A stretch of 64,000 nucleotides of DNA from contig NZ_WLZY01000013.1 in assembly GCF_010122465.1 (NCBI RefSeq), positions 62,001 through 126,000 of the forward strand. The letters run 5' to 3'. How positions within the stretch are numbered: position 1 is the first letter of the stretch; every line of letters begins with the position of its first letter. Below are positions 1-8,659 of this stretch, piece after piece. Below the pieces are notes generated by a model, which saw nothing but the letters and a program-made list of their open reading frames with translations, was not told the origin of the DNA and did not search any database. The translations under genes were made by a program, and so were the position numbers. Origin of the DNA: Phytoactinopolyspora mesophila. Lineage in GTDB: Bacteria; Actinomycetota; Actinomycetes; Jiangellales; Jiangellaceae.

Positions 1-47
1 CCAGACGACGTACAGGGCACACTCGTGATCACGGCGGAGGTACGCGC

Positions 48-1208
48 ATGACGTCATCCGAGCCGACGGTGCTCCTACCGGACGAGCGCCGTGAGCACGT
101 CCTCGAGGTACTGCATCGACATGGGACGGTCCGGGTGAACGACCTCGCCCAGATCCTGGGTGTCACGCCCATCACGGTTCGCCGCGATATCGCGATGCTG
201 GCTGAGCAAGGCCTGCTCCGGCGCATTCACGGTGGCGCCACGGTTCCCGACGCCGGGCCCGACACAACCTCGCGTGCCCACGCGCAGAACTCCGGCGTCG
301 CGGCGGGTGAGCCGCCGCCCGACCAATCCGGCGGGACGTCGGCACAGCTCACCTTCGGCATGGTGGTGCCGTCGCTCGATTACTACTGGCCGGACGTGAT
401 CCGCGGCGTCCGTGAAGCGGCGGCAGCCGCGCATGCGCGGGTCGTTCTACGCGGAGCGACATACGAGGCGGCCGACGAACGCCACCAACTCGATCGCCTG
501 GTGGAGGCGGTCGGCGTGGACGGCCTCCTCGTCGCGCCGACCACCACCGGCCCGGAAGGACAGGAACTCGTGCGGTGGCTGGAGTCCACCACTACCCCCG
601 TGGTGCTGGTGGAGCGCTCAGCTGTGGTCGGGCCGTACAACGAGCCAATGGAGTCCGTGGTCAGCGACCACACCCTCGGAGCCGAGGTGGCCGTCAGGCA
701 CCTGGCCGGCCTGGGGCATCGCCGGATAGGGCTGGCTGCGTCCGTGGGTAGCCCCACTGCACCACACGTGCGGCGTGGCTGGCGCAAGGCGACCGAAGAA
801 CTCGGACTCTCGAGCGATGCCACACCCGACCTGCACACCGCGGATCACCGGGATGCCGGCTGGCCGGCCACCGTCGACCAGATCATCGACGCCTGCCTGG
901 CGAGCGGCACCACCGCGTTGCTCGTGCACTCCGATCCAGAGGCGATCTCCATCGTCGAACGGTGCCAGGAACGCGGTATCAAGGTTCCCGGCGACCTCTC
1001 CGTCGTCGCTTACGACGACCAAGTCGCTGGCCTGTCCGATCCGCCGCTCACCGCGGTGCGCCCACATCGAGAAGCCATCGGCCACGCGGCGATCGCCCTG
1101 CTGATGGCCAGGTTGCGGGACCCTGCCGCGGACCGGCCGCTCCACCGCGTGGTGATCGGCCCCCAGCTCGTGGTGCGTGAGTCCACCGCCGCCCCGGTTA
1201 TGGACTGA
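48..1208 (+). CDS. DeoR-HTH / LacI-sensor hybrid transcriptional regulator
   Basis: A 386-residue cytoplasmic regulator. Residues ~10-65 form a DeoR-type winged helix (ERREHVLEVLHRHG, then VTPITVRRDIAMLAEQGLL and the typical IHGGA end). Residues ~105-380 form a type-1 periplasmic-binding-protein sensor as in LacI/GalR proteins (FGMVVPSLDYYWPDVIRG; PGDLSVVAYDD; LTAVRPHREAIGHAAIALL). The usual LacI helix-turn-helix is absent, so the sensor has been joined to a DeoR reader. Such hybrids normally sense a sugar or sugar phosphate, but no sugar operon is visible here and the target may lie to the left. A GGAGG sequence eight bases before the ATG supports the start. The family call is firm; the ligand is unknown. 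Confidence 0.88.
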   Translation: MTSSEPTVLLPDERREHVLEVLHRHGTVRVNDLAQILGVTPITVRRDIAMLAEQGLLRRIHGGATVPDAGPDTTSRAHAQNSGVAAGEPPPDQSGGTSAQLTFGMVVPSLDYYWPDVIRGVREAAAAAHARVVLRGATYEAADERHQLDRLVEAVGVDGLLVAPTTTGPEGQELVRWLESTTTPVVLVERSAVVGPYNEPMESVVSDHTLGAEVAVRHLAGLGHRRIGLAASVGSPTAPHVRRGWRKATEELGLSSDATPDLHTADHRDAGWPATVDQIIDACLASGTTALLVHSDPEAISIVERCQERGIKVPGDLSVVAYDDQVAGLSDPPLTAVRPHREAIGHAAIALLMARLRDPAADRPLHRVVIGPQLVVRESTAAPVMD

Positions 1209-1226
1209 GCAGCCCGAAACTATGGC

Positions 1227-1294
1227 ACTTCAATACCGCCAGGTGGCAAAACCGCGCTCTCAAGCCGGTTCTAGCCACCTGGCGGTATTGAAGT
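1227..1294. repeat. 21-bp perfect inverted repeat between convergent genes
   Basis: Arms 1227-1247 and 1274-1294 are exact reverse complements (ACTTCAATACCGCCAGGTGG plus C) around a 26-base loop. It lies between the end of the regulator gene and the end of the phosphotransferase gene, so it could end transcription from both sides. There is no T run. It is one of several long intergenic palindromes in this window; no second copy of this sequence was seen. Confidence 0.8.
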
Positions 1295-1322
1295 CGTGAT
1301 CGCCAGCCGGCCGTACTTGATG

Positions 1323-2222
1323 TCAGTCTCCGGCTAATACCTGCTTCAGCGCGTGCGTACCCATCGCGGCCATACGTGGGTTGTCGTCGGAGTGTGCGGC
1401 CAACGCCGTACCCAGGCAGAGCGCCCAGGCGTGCGCCCGCTTCCAGGTGTGGTCGTCGACGCCGGAAAGCCGATCCACATGCGCCCGGAAGTCAGCGCGG
1501 GCGTCGGCTTCGAAGACCATCCAGGCGACCGCCAGATCTGTCGCCGGATCGCCGCTCGTGAGGTCGCCGAAGTCGATGACGGCGGCTAGCCGCGCGGACC
1601 CGTTGCCATCACCGGTGTCAATCACGATGTTGGCCGCGTGGAGGTCCCCGTGCACCCACAGAGCCGGACCGGCCCAGGGTGCGGTCGCGCTGAGCTCCTT
1701 CCAGAGCCGCCGCAGCTCCTCGGCGCGCGGGACGGCGCCACTGTCCAGGCGCTTCTCCACCGCGTCCGCGCGGACGCTGAGCGGGACGCCCCGCACGGGG
1801 TTGGCGGGCACGGACGCCGGTGCCGGAACATGGAGCTCCGCGAGGAAGCTCGCCAAGTCCGCGGCGATCGGGGCCCGCTCCGACGGTGGCATGTCCGCCG
1901 CCGCCTGCCCTTCGAACCACGGCCCGATCGTCCAGTGCCAGGGATAACCTTCGCCGGGTACACCAATGCGCACCGGGCCCGGTATACCCACGCTGACCCG
2001 GTCAGCCAGCTCTGGCAGCCAACGTTGTTCCTTCGCCACCAGGTCGGCGGCGATCTGGCGCCGTGGCAATCGCACGCTGAGATCGCTACCCAGCCGGAAC
2101 AGCACGTTGTCCCAGCCGTGTGCGACGAGAGTCAGCGGGCCGGCGAGATCCGGGTGCTGCGATCGGACTAACCGCTCGACGAGTTCCGCGTCGACATCGA
2201 CCTCGGCCGCGGGGGTGTCCAT
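1323..2222 (-). CDS. Aminoglycoside phosphotransferase (APH) family protein
   Basis: A 299-residue protein with the APH/choline-kinase fold. The catalytic loop is WVHGDLHAANIVID (residues ~188-201), with the catalytic Asp in HGDLHAAN, and the metal-binding segment is VIDFGDLTSGDPATDLA (~214-230). The N-terminal lobe has GWDNVLFRLGSDLSVRLPRR. In this family the ATP gamma-phosphate goes to a hydroxyl of a small molecule, and many members are not resistance enzymes. It stands alone, convergent to the regulator gene. The substrate cannot be told from sequence, so it should not be read as a proven resistance gene. Confidence 0.88.
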   Translation of the reverse strand: MDTPAAEVDVDAELVERLVRSQHPDLAGPLTLVAHGWDNVLFRLGSDLSVRLPRRQIAADLVAKEQRWLPELADRVSVGIPGPVRIGVPGEGYPWHWTIGPWFEGQAAADMPPSERAPIAADLASFLAELHVPAPASVPANPVRGVPLSVRADAVEKRLDSGAVPRAEELRRLWKELSATAPWAGPALWVHGDLHAANIVIDTGDGNGSARLAAVIDFGDLTSGDPATDLAVAWMVFEADARADFRAHVDRLSGVDDHTWKRAHAWALCLGTALAAHSDDNPRMAAMGTHALKQVLAGD

Positions 2223-2276
2223 CCGCCGATCTTTTCACGACCACAACCTCCCACGACCACAAACGCGCCCCCACCT

Positions 2277-2367
2277 CGGTGATCGTCAGGGTGTTGTGGT
2301 CGCGATTCGGTGATCGTCAGTGGGCTGTGGTCACGATCTCGCAACCACAACACCCTGACGATCACCG
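2277..2367. repeat. Long inverted repeat, GGTGATCG-type family (copy 1)
   Basis: Arm 2277-2303 pairs with 2341-2367 (27 bases, one mismatch). The spacer holds a third, direct, imperfect copy starting with CGGTGATCGTCAGTG at about 2309. It lies between the start of the APH gene and the end of the ATP-grasp gene. A related element with the same order of pieces lies at 17450-17541. Confidence 0.75.
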
Positions 2368-2393
2368 GGCAAATGGGGGTCCTCACAACTTTC

Positions 2394-3752
2394 TCACGGG
2401 GCGATGAGTGGAGGGGTGGTTTCACCGTCGGCGAAGTGTAAGCGGAGTGCGGCCACCAATTCCTCGGCCCGCACTCGGGCACCGTCGCCCGCCGGGTCTA
2501 CCGTGAGGACGTGCCCCAGATAGGCGTCGTTGTCTCGCGGACGACGCGCGGTGGCGGGGGTCGGGAGAGCCCAACGATGCACCCGCGGGTCAGCATCCAG
2601 CCGCTCCACCCCCGAAACGTGGCTGACCACGCCGTCCCTCGGCGACATCACGAAGAACACGGCCGCGCTCCCCGGCAACCCCGTCGTCGCGCCTTCGACG
2701 CTCCCGGCCATGCGCTGCCCGCCGTCACCAGCCGCGACGCGATCCAGCGATGCGGCGTTCACCCGCGAGTCCAGTGCCGGCATCTGGCCGAGCGCCAGGT
2801 CCACCAGCATCTCCAGCGGATGAATCCCCGTGACCAGGTGAACCAGGTCGAAGATGTATCCCCCGCCTTGCCGGGGATTGATCTCGACGATACGTGGGCC
2901 GTCGGCAGTGATCATCACCTCGATATGGCTGAGACCGTGGGTGAAACCGATAGCGTCCAGCGCGTCCACGGCGAACGTCTCGACCTGCCGGGCGATATCG
3001 GGACTCAGCCGTGCCGGGAACATGTGTCCTGACTCCACACACGCCGGTGGCGCCGTCAGACTCTTGTCAGTGATACCGATGATGGTGGTCAGTCCCTTGA
3101 ACGTCAGCGCCTCGACGCTGACTTCTTCACCCTCGAGCCGCTCTTCCATGAGCAGCAGACGCCGCAACGGCTGGCCACGCGTATTGCGCTCGGCACTGTT
3201 GACACCCCAGAAGGCGTCCTTCAGCCCGGCCTCGTCGCAGATCCGCTCCACGGCCGTCCCGGCGTTCAGGTCCACCGGTTTGGCGATCAGGGGAGTCCCG
3301 ATCCGGGCGGCGGCCGCGCGGGCATCATGCCAGTCGGCCGCGACCGCGAAGGCAGGGTTGGGCAACCCGGCCCCGTCCAGAGCGGCCCGCACTAGGTGCT
3401 TCTGGGTCGCGAGTCGCATCACGTCCGGAGGAGCGCCGGGCAGCTCGAGCAGTCTGGCCAGCGTCGCGACCGTGGCGAGGTAATAGTCGCAGGTGGTCAG
3501 TACGCCGTCGATGCGCCGCTTGCCGGCCAGTGCGCTGGCGGCCGCACAGGTGGCGTCGTCGTCATTGGTGTCGACGACGACGATCTCGCGGGCATCGCGG
3601 ATCACCGGATGCGGCTCACCGGGAGAAATCGGCGGATAGAGCGCCGGATCCTTGGTGAACAAGATGTATTCATGCCCGAGTCTGCGGATGATCGGTGGCA
3701 GGCACAGACCGGTCGAATGCAGCCAGCTCTCGACCATGAGCAGCGTTGCCAT
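2394..3752 (-). CDS. ATP-grasp ligase paired with a nicotianamine-synthase-like gene
   Basis: A 453-residue ATP-grasp enzyme. This fold activates a carboxylate as an acyl phosphate and couples it to an amine (peptide-bond-like ligation). Visible parts: an N-terminal Rossmann-like part with a TCDYYLATVATLARLL segment, the ATP-binding strand PLIAKPVDLNAGTAV (residue ~160), a substrate stretch LEGEEVSVEALTFKG, and the metal/ATP-binding IVEINPRQGGGYIFDLV (~305). The ATG at 3752 was chosen over an upstream in-frame start because it leaves one base after the stop of the preceding gene, and the extra N-terminus is arginine-rich shadow sequence. It probably modifies the product of that gene. The substrate is inferred from context only. 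Confidence 0.82.
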   Translation of the reverse strand: MATLLMVESWLHSTGLCLPPIIRRLGHEYILFTKDPALYPPISPGEPHPVIRDAREIVVVDTNDDDATCAAASALAGKRRIDGVLTTCDYYLATVATLARLLELPGAPPDVMRLATQKHLVRAALDGAGLPNPAFAVAADWHDARAAAARIGTPLIAKPVDLNAGTAVERICDEAGLKDAFWGVNSAERNTRGQPLRRLLLMEERLEGEEVSVEALTFKGLTTIIGITDKSLTAPPACVESGHMFPARLSPDIARQVETFAVDALDAIGFTHGLSHIEVMITADGPRIVEINPRQGGGYIFDLVHLVTGIHPLEMLVDLALGQMPALDSRVNAASLDRVAAGDGGQRMAGSVEGATTGLPGSAAVFFVMSPRDGVVSHVSGVERLDADPRVHRWALPTPATARRPRDNDAYLGHVLTVDPAGDGARVRAEELVAALRLHFADGETTPPLIAP

Positions 3753-3753
3753 G

Positions 3754-4626
3754 TCAGTGTTCCATTCCGTTGCGAGGGCCTGGGACCGCTGCCGTCCCGG
3801 TGACCCGGGCCAGGATCGCCGAGTTGATGACCTCGCCGCTCGGGTGGATGACATCCAAGACTTCGAAGCCGTCGATCGCTTGCGGATCTACCTCTGGATA
3901 CAGCAGCGTGCGCAAGCCACGGGCGCTGCGGATGAGCAACACCGCGCCGGGCGACATGGACACCGAGATACGACGCAGCACAGCGGCCTTCTCAGCCGGG
4001 CTCGAACCGACCAAGGCGGCGAGGATGACGACGTCGTATCTCGAAAGGTCCGCCGCCGCGACGTCCGCGGCATGAACGCGGAGGTTGTCGAGCCTCAACC
4101 GAGCGGCCAGCCGGCGCGAAGTATCCACTGCTCCTGGATTGTGATCTAGGTTGTCAATCGTGATGCCGAGCTCCTGAGCCAGGACCAGCGAGCTCAGCGG
4201 CAGCGGACCCGACCCGGCGAAGGCCATCGAGCGAATCGGGCGCTGCACAGCCTTGGTGACAGCGTCGAGTTCCATCCGGCACAACAACTGGTAGTTCTCC
4301 AGATACGGGAACCGGGCCAGCTCGGCATGTGGATCCTCACCGGCCGCGATGGTGTCGGCCCAAAAGGTCTCTAGTTCGAACTCGCCGCGGGCGCACAACT
4401 CTCGCAACCGTGGTGTAAGACCGCGCACGACCGGATCACCGAGGATGTCGGCCGCCTGCTCATCCGGCGTGGAGATAACCAAACGCACCAGACGGCTGAA
4501 CAACTCGTCCACGCGTGGACCGGGCCGCAGGTCTGGGTGGCTGTCGAGTTCGCGGTAGATGTCACAGATAGTTGTGGCGGCGCATCCCGCGGCAGGCGGA
4601 GCCGCGACGGCCGGAAGCAGGGTCAC
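3754..4626 (-). CDS. Nicotianamine synthase-like enzyme (CntL/NAS family)
   Basis: A 290-residue protein resembling nicotianamine synthases, which transfer aminobutyrate units from S-adenosylmethionine to make metal chelators. Seen: a helical N-terminal half, FPYLENYQLLCRMELDAV (106-123) matching the NAS region before the SAM fold, a Rossmann-type SAM loop AFAGSGPLPLSSLVLAQELG (136-155), the acidic strand end TIDNLDHNPGAV, and a late RSARGLRTLLYPEVD segment typical of the family. In staphylopine-type clusters the partner is an opine dehydrogenase; none is present here and an ATP-grasp ligase follows instead. The GTG start at 4626 has a GAGGTGG-like ribosome site. Family is fairly sure; the exact product is unknown. 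Confidence 0.8.
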   Translation of the reverse strand: MTLLPAVAAPPAAGCAATTICDIYRELDSHPDLRPGPRVDELFSRLVRLVISTPDEQAADILGDPVVRGLTPRLRELCARGEFELETFWADTIAAGEDPHAELARFPYLENYQLLCRMELDAVTKAVQRPIRSMAFAGSGPLPLSSLVLAQELGITIDNLDHNPGAVDTSRRLAARLRLDNLRVHAADVAAADLSRYDVVILAALVGSSPAEKAAVLRRISVSMSPGAVLLIRSARGLRTLLYPEVDPQAIDGFEVLDVIHPSGEVINSAILARVTGTAAVPGPRNGMEH

Positions 4627-4704
4627 TTGCTCGACCCACCTCTCAATTCGCAGTGTCCGTCAGCGCTGGCCGAACCGGTTTGACCTCGCGGCAGACCGGG
4701 ACAC

Positions 4705-4800
4705 ATCGGATACTTGAGGACGTTTGTGATTATGAGATTCATGTTCATTGTCGATCATGTTTTCACAATGAGGGGGGAGCGCGCTGCCAGAAACACCGAA
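4705..4800. promoter_or_regulatory. AT-rich patch, candidate promoter/operator of the NAS-like gene
   Basis: The 192-base gap between the ABC operon and the NAS-like gene holds a stretch (about 4718-4777) much richer in A/T than its surroundings, with several overlapping TCATG/ATGA/TGATTATGA pieces such as GATTATGAGATTCATG. It looks like a metalloregulator-type operator or a separate promoter, but I cannot assign a regulator. Confidence 0.35.
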
Positions 4801-4818
4801 ATCCACAGACAAGATCAA

Positions 4819-6669
4819 TTAGGTGGCCGCCCGACCTTCCTCACCGGCCGGATTCACCTCTCCCAGGGTCGAGACGAGGTCCGTGGCGGCGTCCACCTGC
4901 GCTTCGATCAGAGCCGCGTAAATGGGGCTACGTTGCACGAGTTCGTCATGAGTGCCGATGTCTACAACGCTGCCCTGGTCAAGAAGTACGATCCGGTCGG
5001 CTGCCAGGATCGTCGACAGGCGGTGCGCGATGACCACCGTGGTACGCCCGGTGCGCACGGCATCCAGCGCCGCGCGAACCTCGCGCTCGCTGAGCACGTC
5101 GAGCTGGCTCACCGACTCGTCGAGCACAAGAACCGGGGCGTCGCGAAGCACCGCGCGAGCCAGTGCGAGGCGCTGCCGCTCCCCACCGGACAGTGCCGCA
5201 CCACGTTCGCCGACGACGGTGTCCAGTCCGGCCGGGAGCGAAGCGACGAGCTCGTCGATACGGGCCGTCCGCAACACGTCCCAAAGAGCCTCGTCGTCGA
5301 CCGGCCGCCCATCCAGCGAACCGAGCAGCAAGTTCGCCCGAATCGTGTCGTGGAAGAGGAACACGTCCTGCGGAACGGGAGCGATCACCCGACTGAGCTC
5401 GCCCGGCGCCAGCTCGCGCAGGTCCACGCCGCCGACGCTGACCACACCGTGGTCGGGGTCGTGATACCGCGAGAGCAACGCCGCACAGGTGGATTTGCCG
5501 GCACCGGAGTGCCCGACCAACGCAACCGTCTCGCCCGGCTCGACCCGGAACGTCACCTGCTCGATCGCCGGGTGGTCGGTATCCGGCCAGCCGAAGGTGA
5601 CGTTGTCGAACTCGATCGCGGGCACCGTGTCCTCAGGCAGTGTCCTGGTACCACTCCGATCGACCGGGCTGGGCTCCTCCAAGAGGTCGAAGACCCGCTC
5701 CGCCGCCGCAGCCGTGAGCCCCCAATGCCTGGTGACGGCGAGGAGTTGAAGCGCCGGCATGACACTCTGGCCGGCCAGCACCACCACGACGGGAAAGAGC
5801 GTGCGATCCAGCGTGCCGTCGGCCACCTGCTGGGCCGCAACCGCCGCGGCGACGATCACACCGATACCGGCGATCGATCCGGTCAGCGCCGACTCCAAGC
5901 CGGTCCGGACGCCATGCCGCTGCTGACGAGCGACCAGCCGGCCTCCAAGGGCCGCCAGCGCCGCACTGCGCCGCGTCCTCAACCCGAAGGCCAAGATCTC
6001 CCGCAGACCTTGCACATCTTCGATGACCTGGGTGTGGACGTCAGCGGTGGCGGCCCGCACCCGCGCCCCGGAAGCCTGATTCAGTCGCCGCAACACCAGC
6101 GGCAGGGCCAGCGCGAGAAGCAGGACAAGGGCAGTCACGGCGGCGGCCTGCCAGCTGAACACGGCAAGAGCCATCAGCACCACCGGCGACACGATGGCGG
6201 TGGTGAAGATGTAGATGGACGTGTGCGCGTAGAAGACCTCAAGCGCCTCCGCATCGGCCATAGCCACCGAGGCCAGCTCGCCGGTCCGGCGCCGGGCGAG
6301 CCCACCCGGAGCGATCCGGGCCGTGGCCCGATACAGCCAGCCGCGAACCTCGGCCAGAATGCGGAATGCCAGCTCGTGGCTGATCCAGCTCTCCAGCCAG
6401 GCGGCCAGCGCCTTGCCGAGCACCAGGACACCGAGGATGATCAGCAGCCACACCAGGTCTGCCGCCGCGGTTCCGGTCAGTGACAACGCGACCGCGTAGG
6501 CACCAACGGTGACGGCGGCAATGCCGAACACGTGATTGAGCGACGCCCACGTGAGGCTGGACAAGAACGGCCGGCGATAGACCCACAACACGGCGAATAG
6601 TCCACGGATGCCGCGCTCGACCCGCTTCGCCTCGTACAGTCGGCCAGGCTTCCAATCCGGAGCTGTCAC
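4819..6669 (-). CDS. ABC half-transporter (TMD-NBD), second subunit of an IrtAB/YbtPQ-like pair
   Basis: An inner-membrane half-transporter of 616 residues: six hydrophobic segments (~30-310), then a nucleotide-binding domain with Walker A VALVGHSGAGKST (~386), signature ALSGGERQRLALARAVL and Walker B VLVLDESVSQLD. It very likely forms a heterodimer with the gene just upstream. Exporter-fold pairs of this kind import ferric siderophores (IrtAB, YbtPQ) or export compounds. The GTG at 6669 was chosen because it overlaps the upstream TGA (GTGA); a longer reading from 6714 adds only a glycine/cysteine-rich tail. Next to two metallophore pathways, metal-chelate transport is the best guess; direction is unproven. 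Confidence 0.88.
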   Translation of the reverse strand: MTAPDWKPGRLYEAKRVERGIRGLFAVLWVYRRPFLSSLTWASLNHVFGIAAVTVGAYAVALSLTGTAAADLVWLLIILGVLVLGKALAAWLESWISHELAFRILAEVRGWLYRATARIAPGGLARRRTGELASVAMADAEALEVFYAHTSIYIFTTAIVSPVVLMALAVFSWQAAAVTALVLLLALALPLVLRRLNQASGARVRAATADVHTQVIEDVQGLREILAFGLRTRRSAALAALGGRLVARQQRHGVRTGLESALTGSIAGIGVIVAAAVAAQQVADGTLDRTLFPVVVVLAGQSVMPALQLLAVTRHWGLTAAAAERVFDLLEEPSPVDRSGTRTLPEDTVPAIEFDNVTFGWPDTDHPAIEQVTFRVEPGETVALVGHSGAGKSTCAALLSRYHDPDHGVVSVGGVDLRELAPGELSRVIAPVPQDVFLFHDTIRANLLLGSLDGRPVDDEALWDVLRTARIDELVASLPAGLDTVVGERGAALSGGERQRLALARAVLRDAPVLVLDESVSQLDVLSEREVRAALDAVRTGRTTVVIAHRLSTILAADRIVLLDQGSVVDIGTHDELVQRSPIYAALIEAQVDAATDLVSTLGEVNPAGEEGRAAT

Positions 6670-8411
6670 GAGCCCACCACACCCTCCGCCTGCGCATGGA
6701 CCAGATCCCGCCATGCTCCGCGAGCACGCATCAACTCAGCCGGCGCGCCGGACTCGGCGATCCGGCCGGCTTCGAGTACCACGACGACGTCGGCGTCGGC
6801 CACGGTGGACAGGCGGTGAGCGACGACGACGGTGGTGCGGCCGTGCCGCAATTCCTGGAGCGCCGCTGCGACAGCGGCCTCGTTCTCGCCGTCGAGGCTG
6901 GACGTCGCTTCGTCGAGCACCAGGATCGGAGCGTCACGCAGCAGAGCTCTGGCGATGGCGACGCGTTGGCGTTCGCCGCCGGACAACCGGGCCCCGCGCT
7001 CGCCGACCTGGGTGTCCAGGCCTTCCGGCAGGCGCTCGACGACGTCGTCGAGCCGGGCCGCGCGGATCACCTGCATGAGCTCGGCATCGGTAACGTCCGC
7101 CTTGGCCAGGCGGATGTTCTCGCTGATGCTGCCGTGGAACAGCACGACGTCCTGGGACACGACGCCGATCAGGGAACGCAGTTGGTCCAGCGGGAGCGCA
7201 CGCAGGTCGGTGCCGTCGATGCGGATCGAGCCCGATTTGGGGTCGAAGACCCGCTGGAGCAATTGCACGACGGTGGACTTCCCGGCACCGGACCGCCCCA
7301 CCAGCGCGAGTGTGGAGCCGGCCGCCAGCTCGACGCTCATGCGGTCAAGCGCCAGCCGGTCAGACTCGGGGTAGGAGAACGTGACGTCCTCGAGAGTGAT
7401 CGACGGCGGGCTGGCGATGTCCCGGGGACGCACGTCAGGCGCGTCCTTGACGTCGGGCTGTGCCTCGAGCAACGCGTAGATGCCGTTGGCGGCGGCCATT
7501 CCGTAGAAACCCTCGTGCCAGTAGTTCTGTAGGTCACTCAGCGGCCGGAAGCACTCGGCGGACAGGAACAGCACGAGTAGTACTGCGGTCGCGTCCAGCG
7601 CCCCCGTCGCATGCCGCAATGCCGCGATGACCACCGCTATTCCGGTGCCGAGGCCCATTGCCGCGCTGGTCACCGTGTAGACGCCGAGCGACGCGCCCAA
7701 ACTCCGGGTGGTAGCCAGCCGGAGCCGTTCGGCCTCTTCGGCCAGGGCCTCGCCGTGCCGGCGGGCCGCGCCCAGCGCCACCAGGGTGGTCATACCTTGC
7801 AGGGCGTCGGTGGTCTTGGCTGAGTACTCGGCGTACATACCCCAGTGCGCCTGGCCGCGCACACCCAGGAGCTTGCGCCACATCTGCCGGGCGAAGGGCA
7901 CCACGATCACGCCGACTACCACCACCAGCGCCACCCAGGGGTCGAGCGTCACCAGGAAGGCGACCAGCGCACCCGGCACCACCAGGGCGATCACGGCTTG
8001 CGGCAGGTAGAAGCCTACGTAAGCCTGGATCGCTTCGACGCCGTCGACGAGCGTGGCCTGCACATCACCAACCCGGCGGCGAACCAGATGCCCCGGCCCG
8101 AGGTCGAATACGCGCTCGACGAGGCGGGCACGGACACGAACCTTGACCCGGGCGGCCGTCCAAGTGGCGCATTGGTCGCGAGCCCATAGCAGGACGAGCC
8201 GCAAGACGGTCATGATCGCGGCGAGCGCCAACGGGCCGTAGACCCCGGACACACCCGACGAGCCGTCGGCGAAGATGCGGCGGACCACGTCCACAAGGGC
8301 GAAGCCGGCTGCCACAGCAGCACCGGACGCGGCAATGCCGAAGAACACCGTCAATGCGAGTGGAAGCTTCGCATAGCTCACAAAGCGCGCCAACTGGCGC
8401 TGGACCATCAT
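6666..8411 (-). CDS. ABC half-transporter (TMD-NBD), first subunit of an IrtAB/YbtPQ-like pair
   Basis: A 581-residue half-transporter and first gene of the leftward operon. Transmembrane segments lie in the first ~300 residues. The nucleotide-binding domain has Walker A LALVGRSGAGKSTVVQLL (~373), signature RLSGGERQRVAIARALL and Walker B ILVLDEATSSLD (~497), so its ATP site has the full set of catalytic residues. There is no siderophore-interacting FAD domain as in mycobacterial IrtA. It is translated with the next gene through a GTGA overlap. A Zur-like box lies 43-57 bases upstream of its start and iron boxes lie further off, which suggests metal-controlled expression. Confidence 0.88.
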   Translation of the reverse strand: MMVQRQLARFVSYAKLPLALTVFFGIAASGAAVAAGFALVDVVRRIFADGSSGVSGVYGPLALAAIMTVLRLVLLWARDQCATWTAARVKVRVRARLVERVFDLGPGHLVRRRVGDVQATLVDGVEAIQAYVGFYLPQAVIALVVPGALVAFLVTLDPWVALVVVVGVIVVPFARQMWRKLLGVRGQAHWGMYAEYSAKTTDALQGMTTLVALGAARRHGEALAEEAERLRLATTRSLGASLGVYTVTSAAMGLGTGIAVVIAALRHATGALDATAVLLVLFLSAECFRPLSDLQNYWHEGFYGMAAANGIYALLEAQPDVKDAPDVRPRDIASPPSITLEDVTFSYPESDRLALDRMSVELAAGSTLALVGRSGAGKSTVVQLLQRVFDPKSGSIRIDGTDLRALPLDQLRSLIGVVSQDVVLFHGSISENIRLAKADVTDAELMQVIRAARLDDVVERLPEGLDTQVGERGARLSGGERQRVAIARALLRDAPILVLDEATSSLDGENEAAVAAALQELRHGRTTVVVAHRLSTVADADVVVVLEAGRIAESGAPAELMRARGAWRDLVHAQAEGVVGS

Positions 8412-8453
8412 GCTCGCTTGCTCCGATTCACAGCGCTTGAGCCTAGATGAGCC

Positions 8454-8468
8454 AGAGAATGATTATCA
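8454..8468. promoter_or_regulatory. Zur/Fur-like operator candidate upstream of the ABC operon
   Basis: AGAGAATGATTATCA agrees at 12 of 15 positions with the actinobacterial Zur box TGAAAATGATTTTCA (consensus from general knowledge) and is an imperfect palindrome around the central G. It lies 43-57 bases before the start of the ABC operon. Fur-type recognition is also possible. Confidence 0.5.
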
Positions 8469-8581
8469 ACTCACCGCCCCAAGTCCCGACCAACGCGACC
8501 GTACCCTCCCCCGCCTTCCCGGTGATTGGGCGGGCCGGAGGGCGGATCCAGCGGAACGAAGGGGTTGCGTCGCCTATCAAT

Positions 8582-8622
8582 TTAGGCAAGCCTAGTCTTC
8601 ATGAAGTTAGGCATGCCTAACT
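8582..8622. promoter_or_regulatory. Two DmdR/IdeR-type iron boxes before the siderophore operon
   Basis: TTAGGCAAGCCTAG (8582-8595) and the perfect palindrome AGTTAGGCATGCCTAACT (8605-8622) match the TTAGG...CCTAA iron-box pattern bound by DtxR-family repressors with Fe(II). They lie 38-78 bases upstream of the first rhb-type start, so high iron should shut the siderophore operon off. A second effect on the leftward ABC operon is possible. Confidence 0.85.
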
Positions 8623-8659
8623 TGCACGGATATGGCTATGAATGGAAGGAATATGCCCA

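Noticed and set aside
1323-2222. Calling the APH-fold gene an aminoglycoside resistance gene
   Set aside because: The kinase fold is clear, but family members act on many substrates and there is no resistance context.
4714-6483. 589-codon open frame on the plus strand
   Set aside because: It lies antisense to the ABC half-transporter gene, is rich in Arg/Gln/His/Gly with no domain, and arises from GC codon bias.
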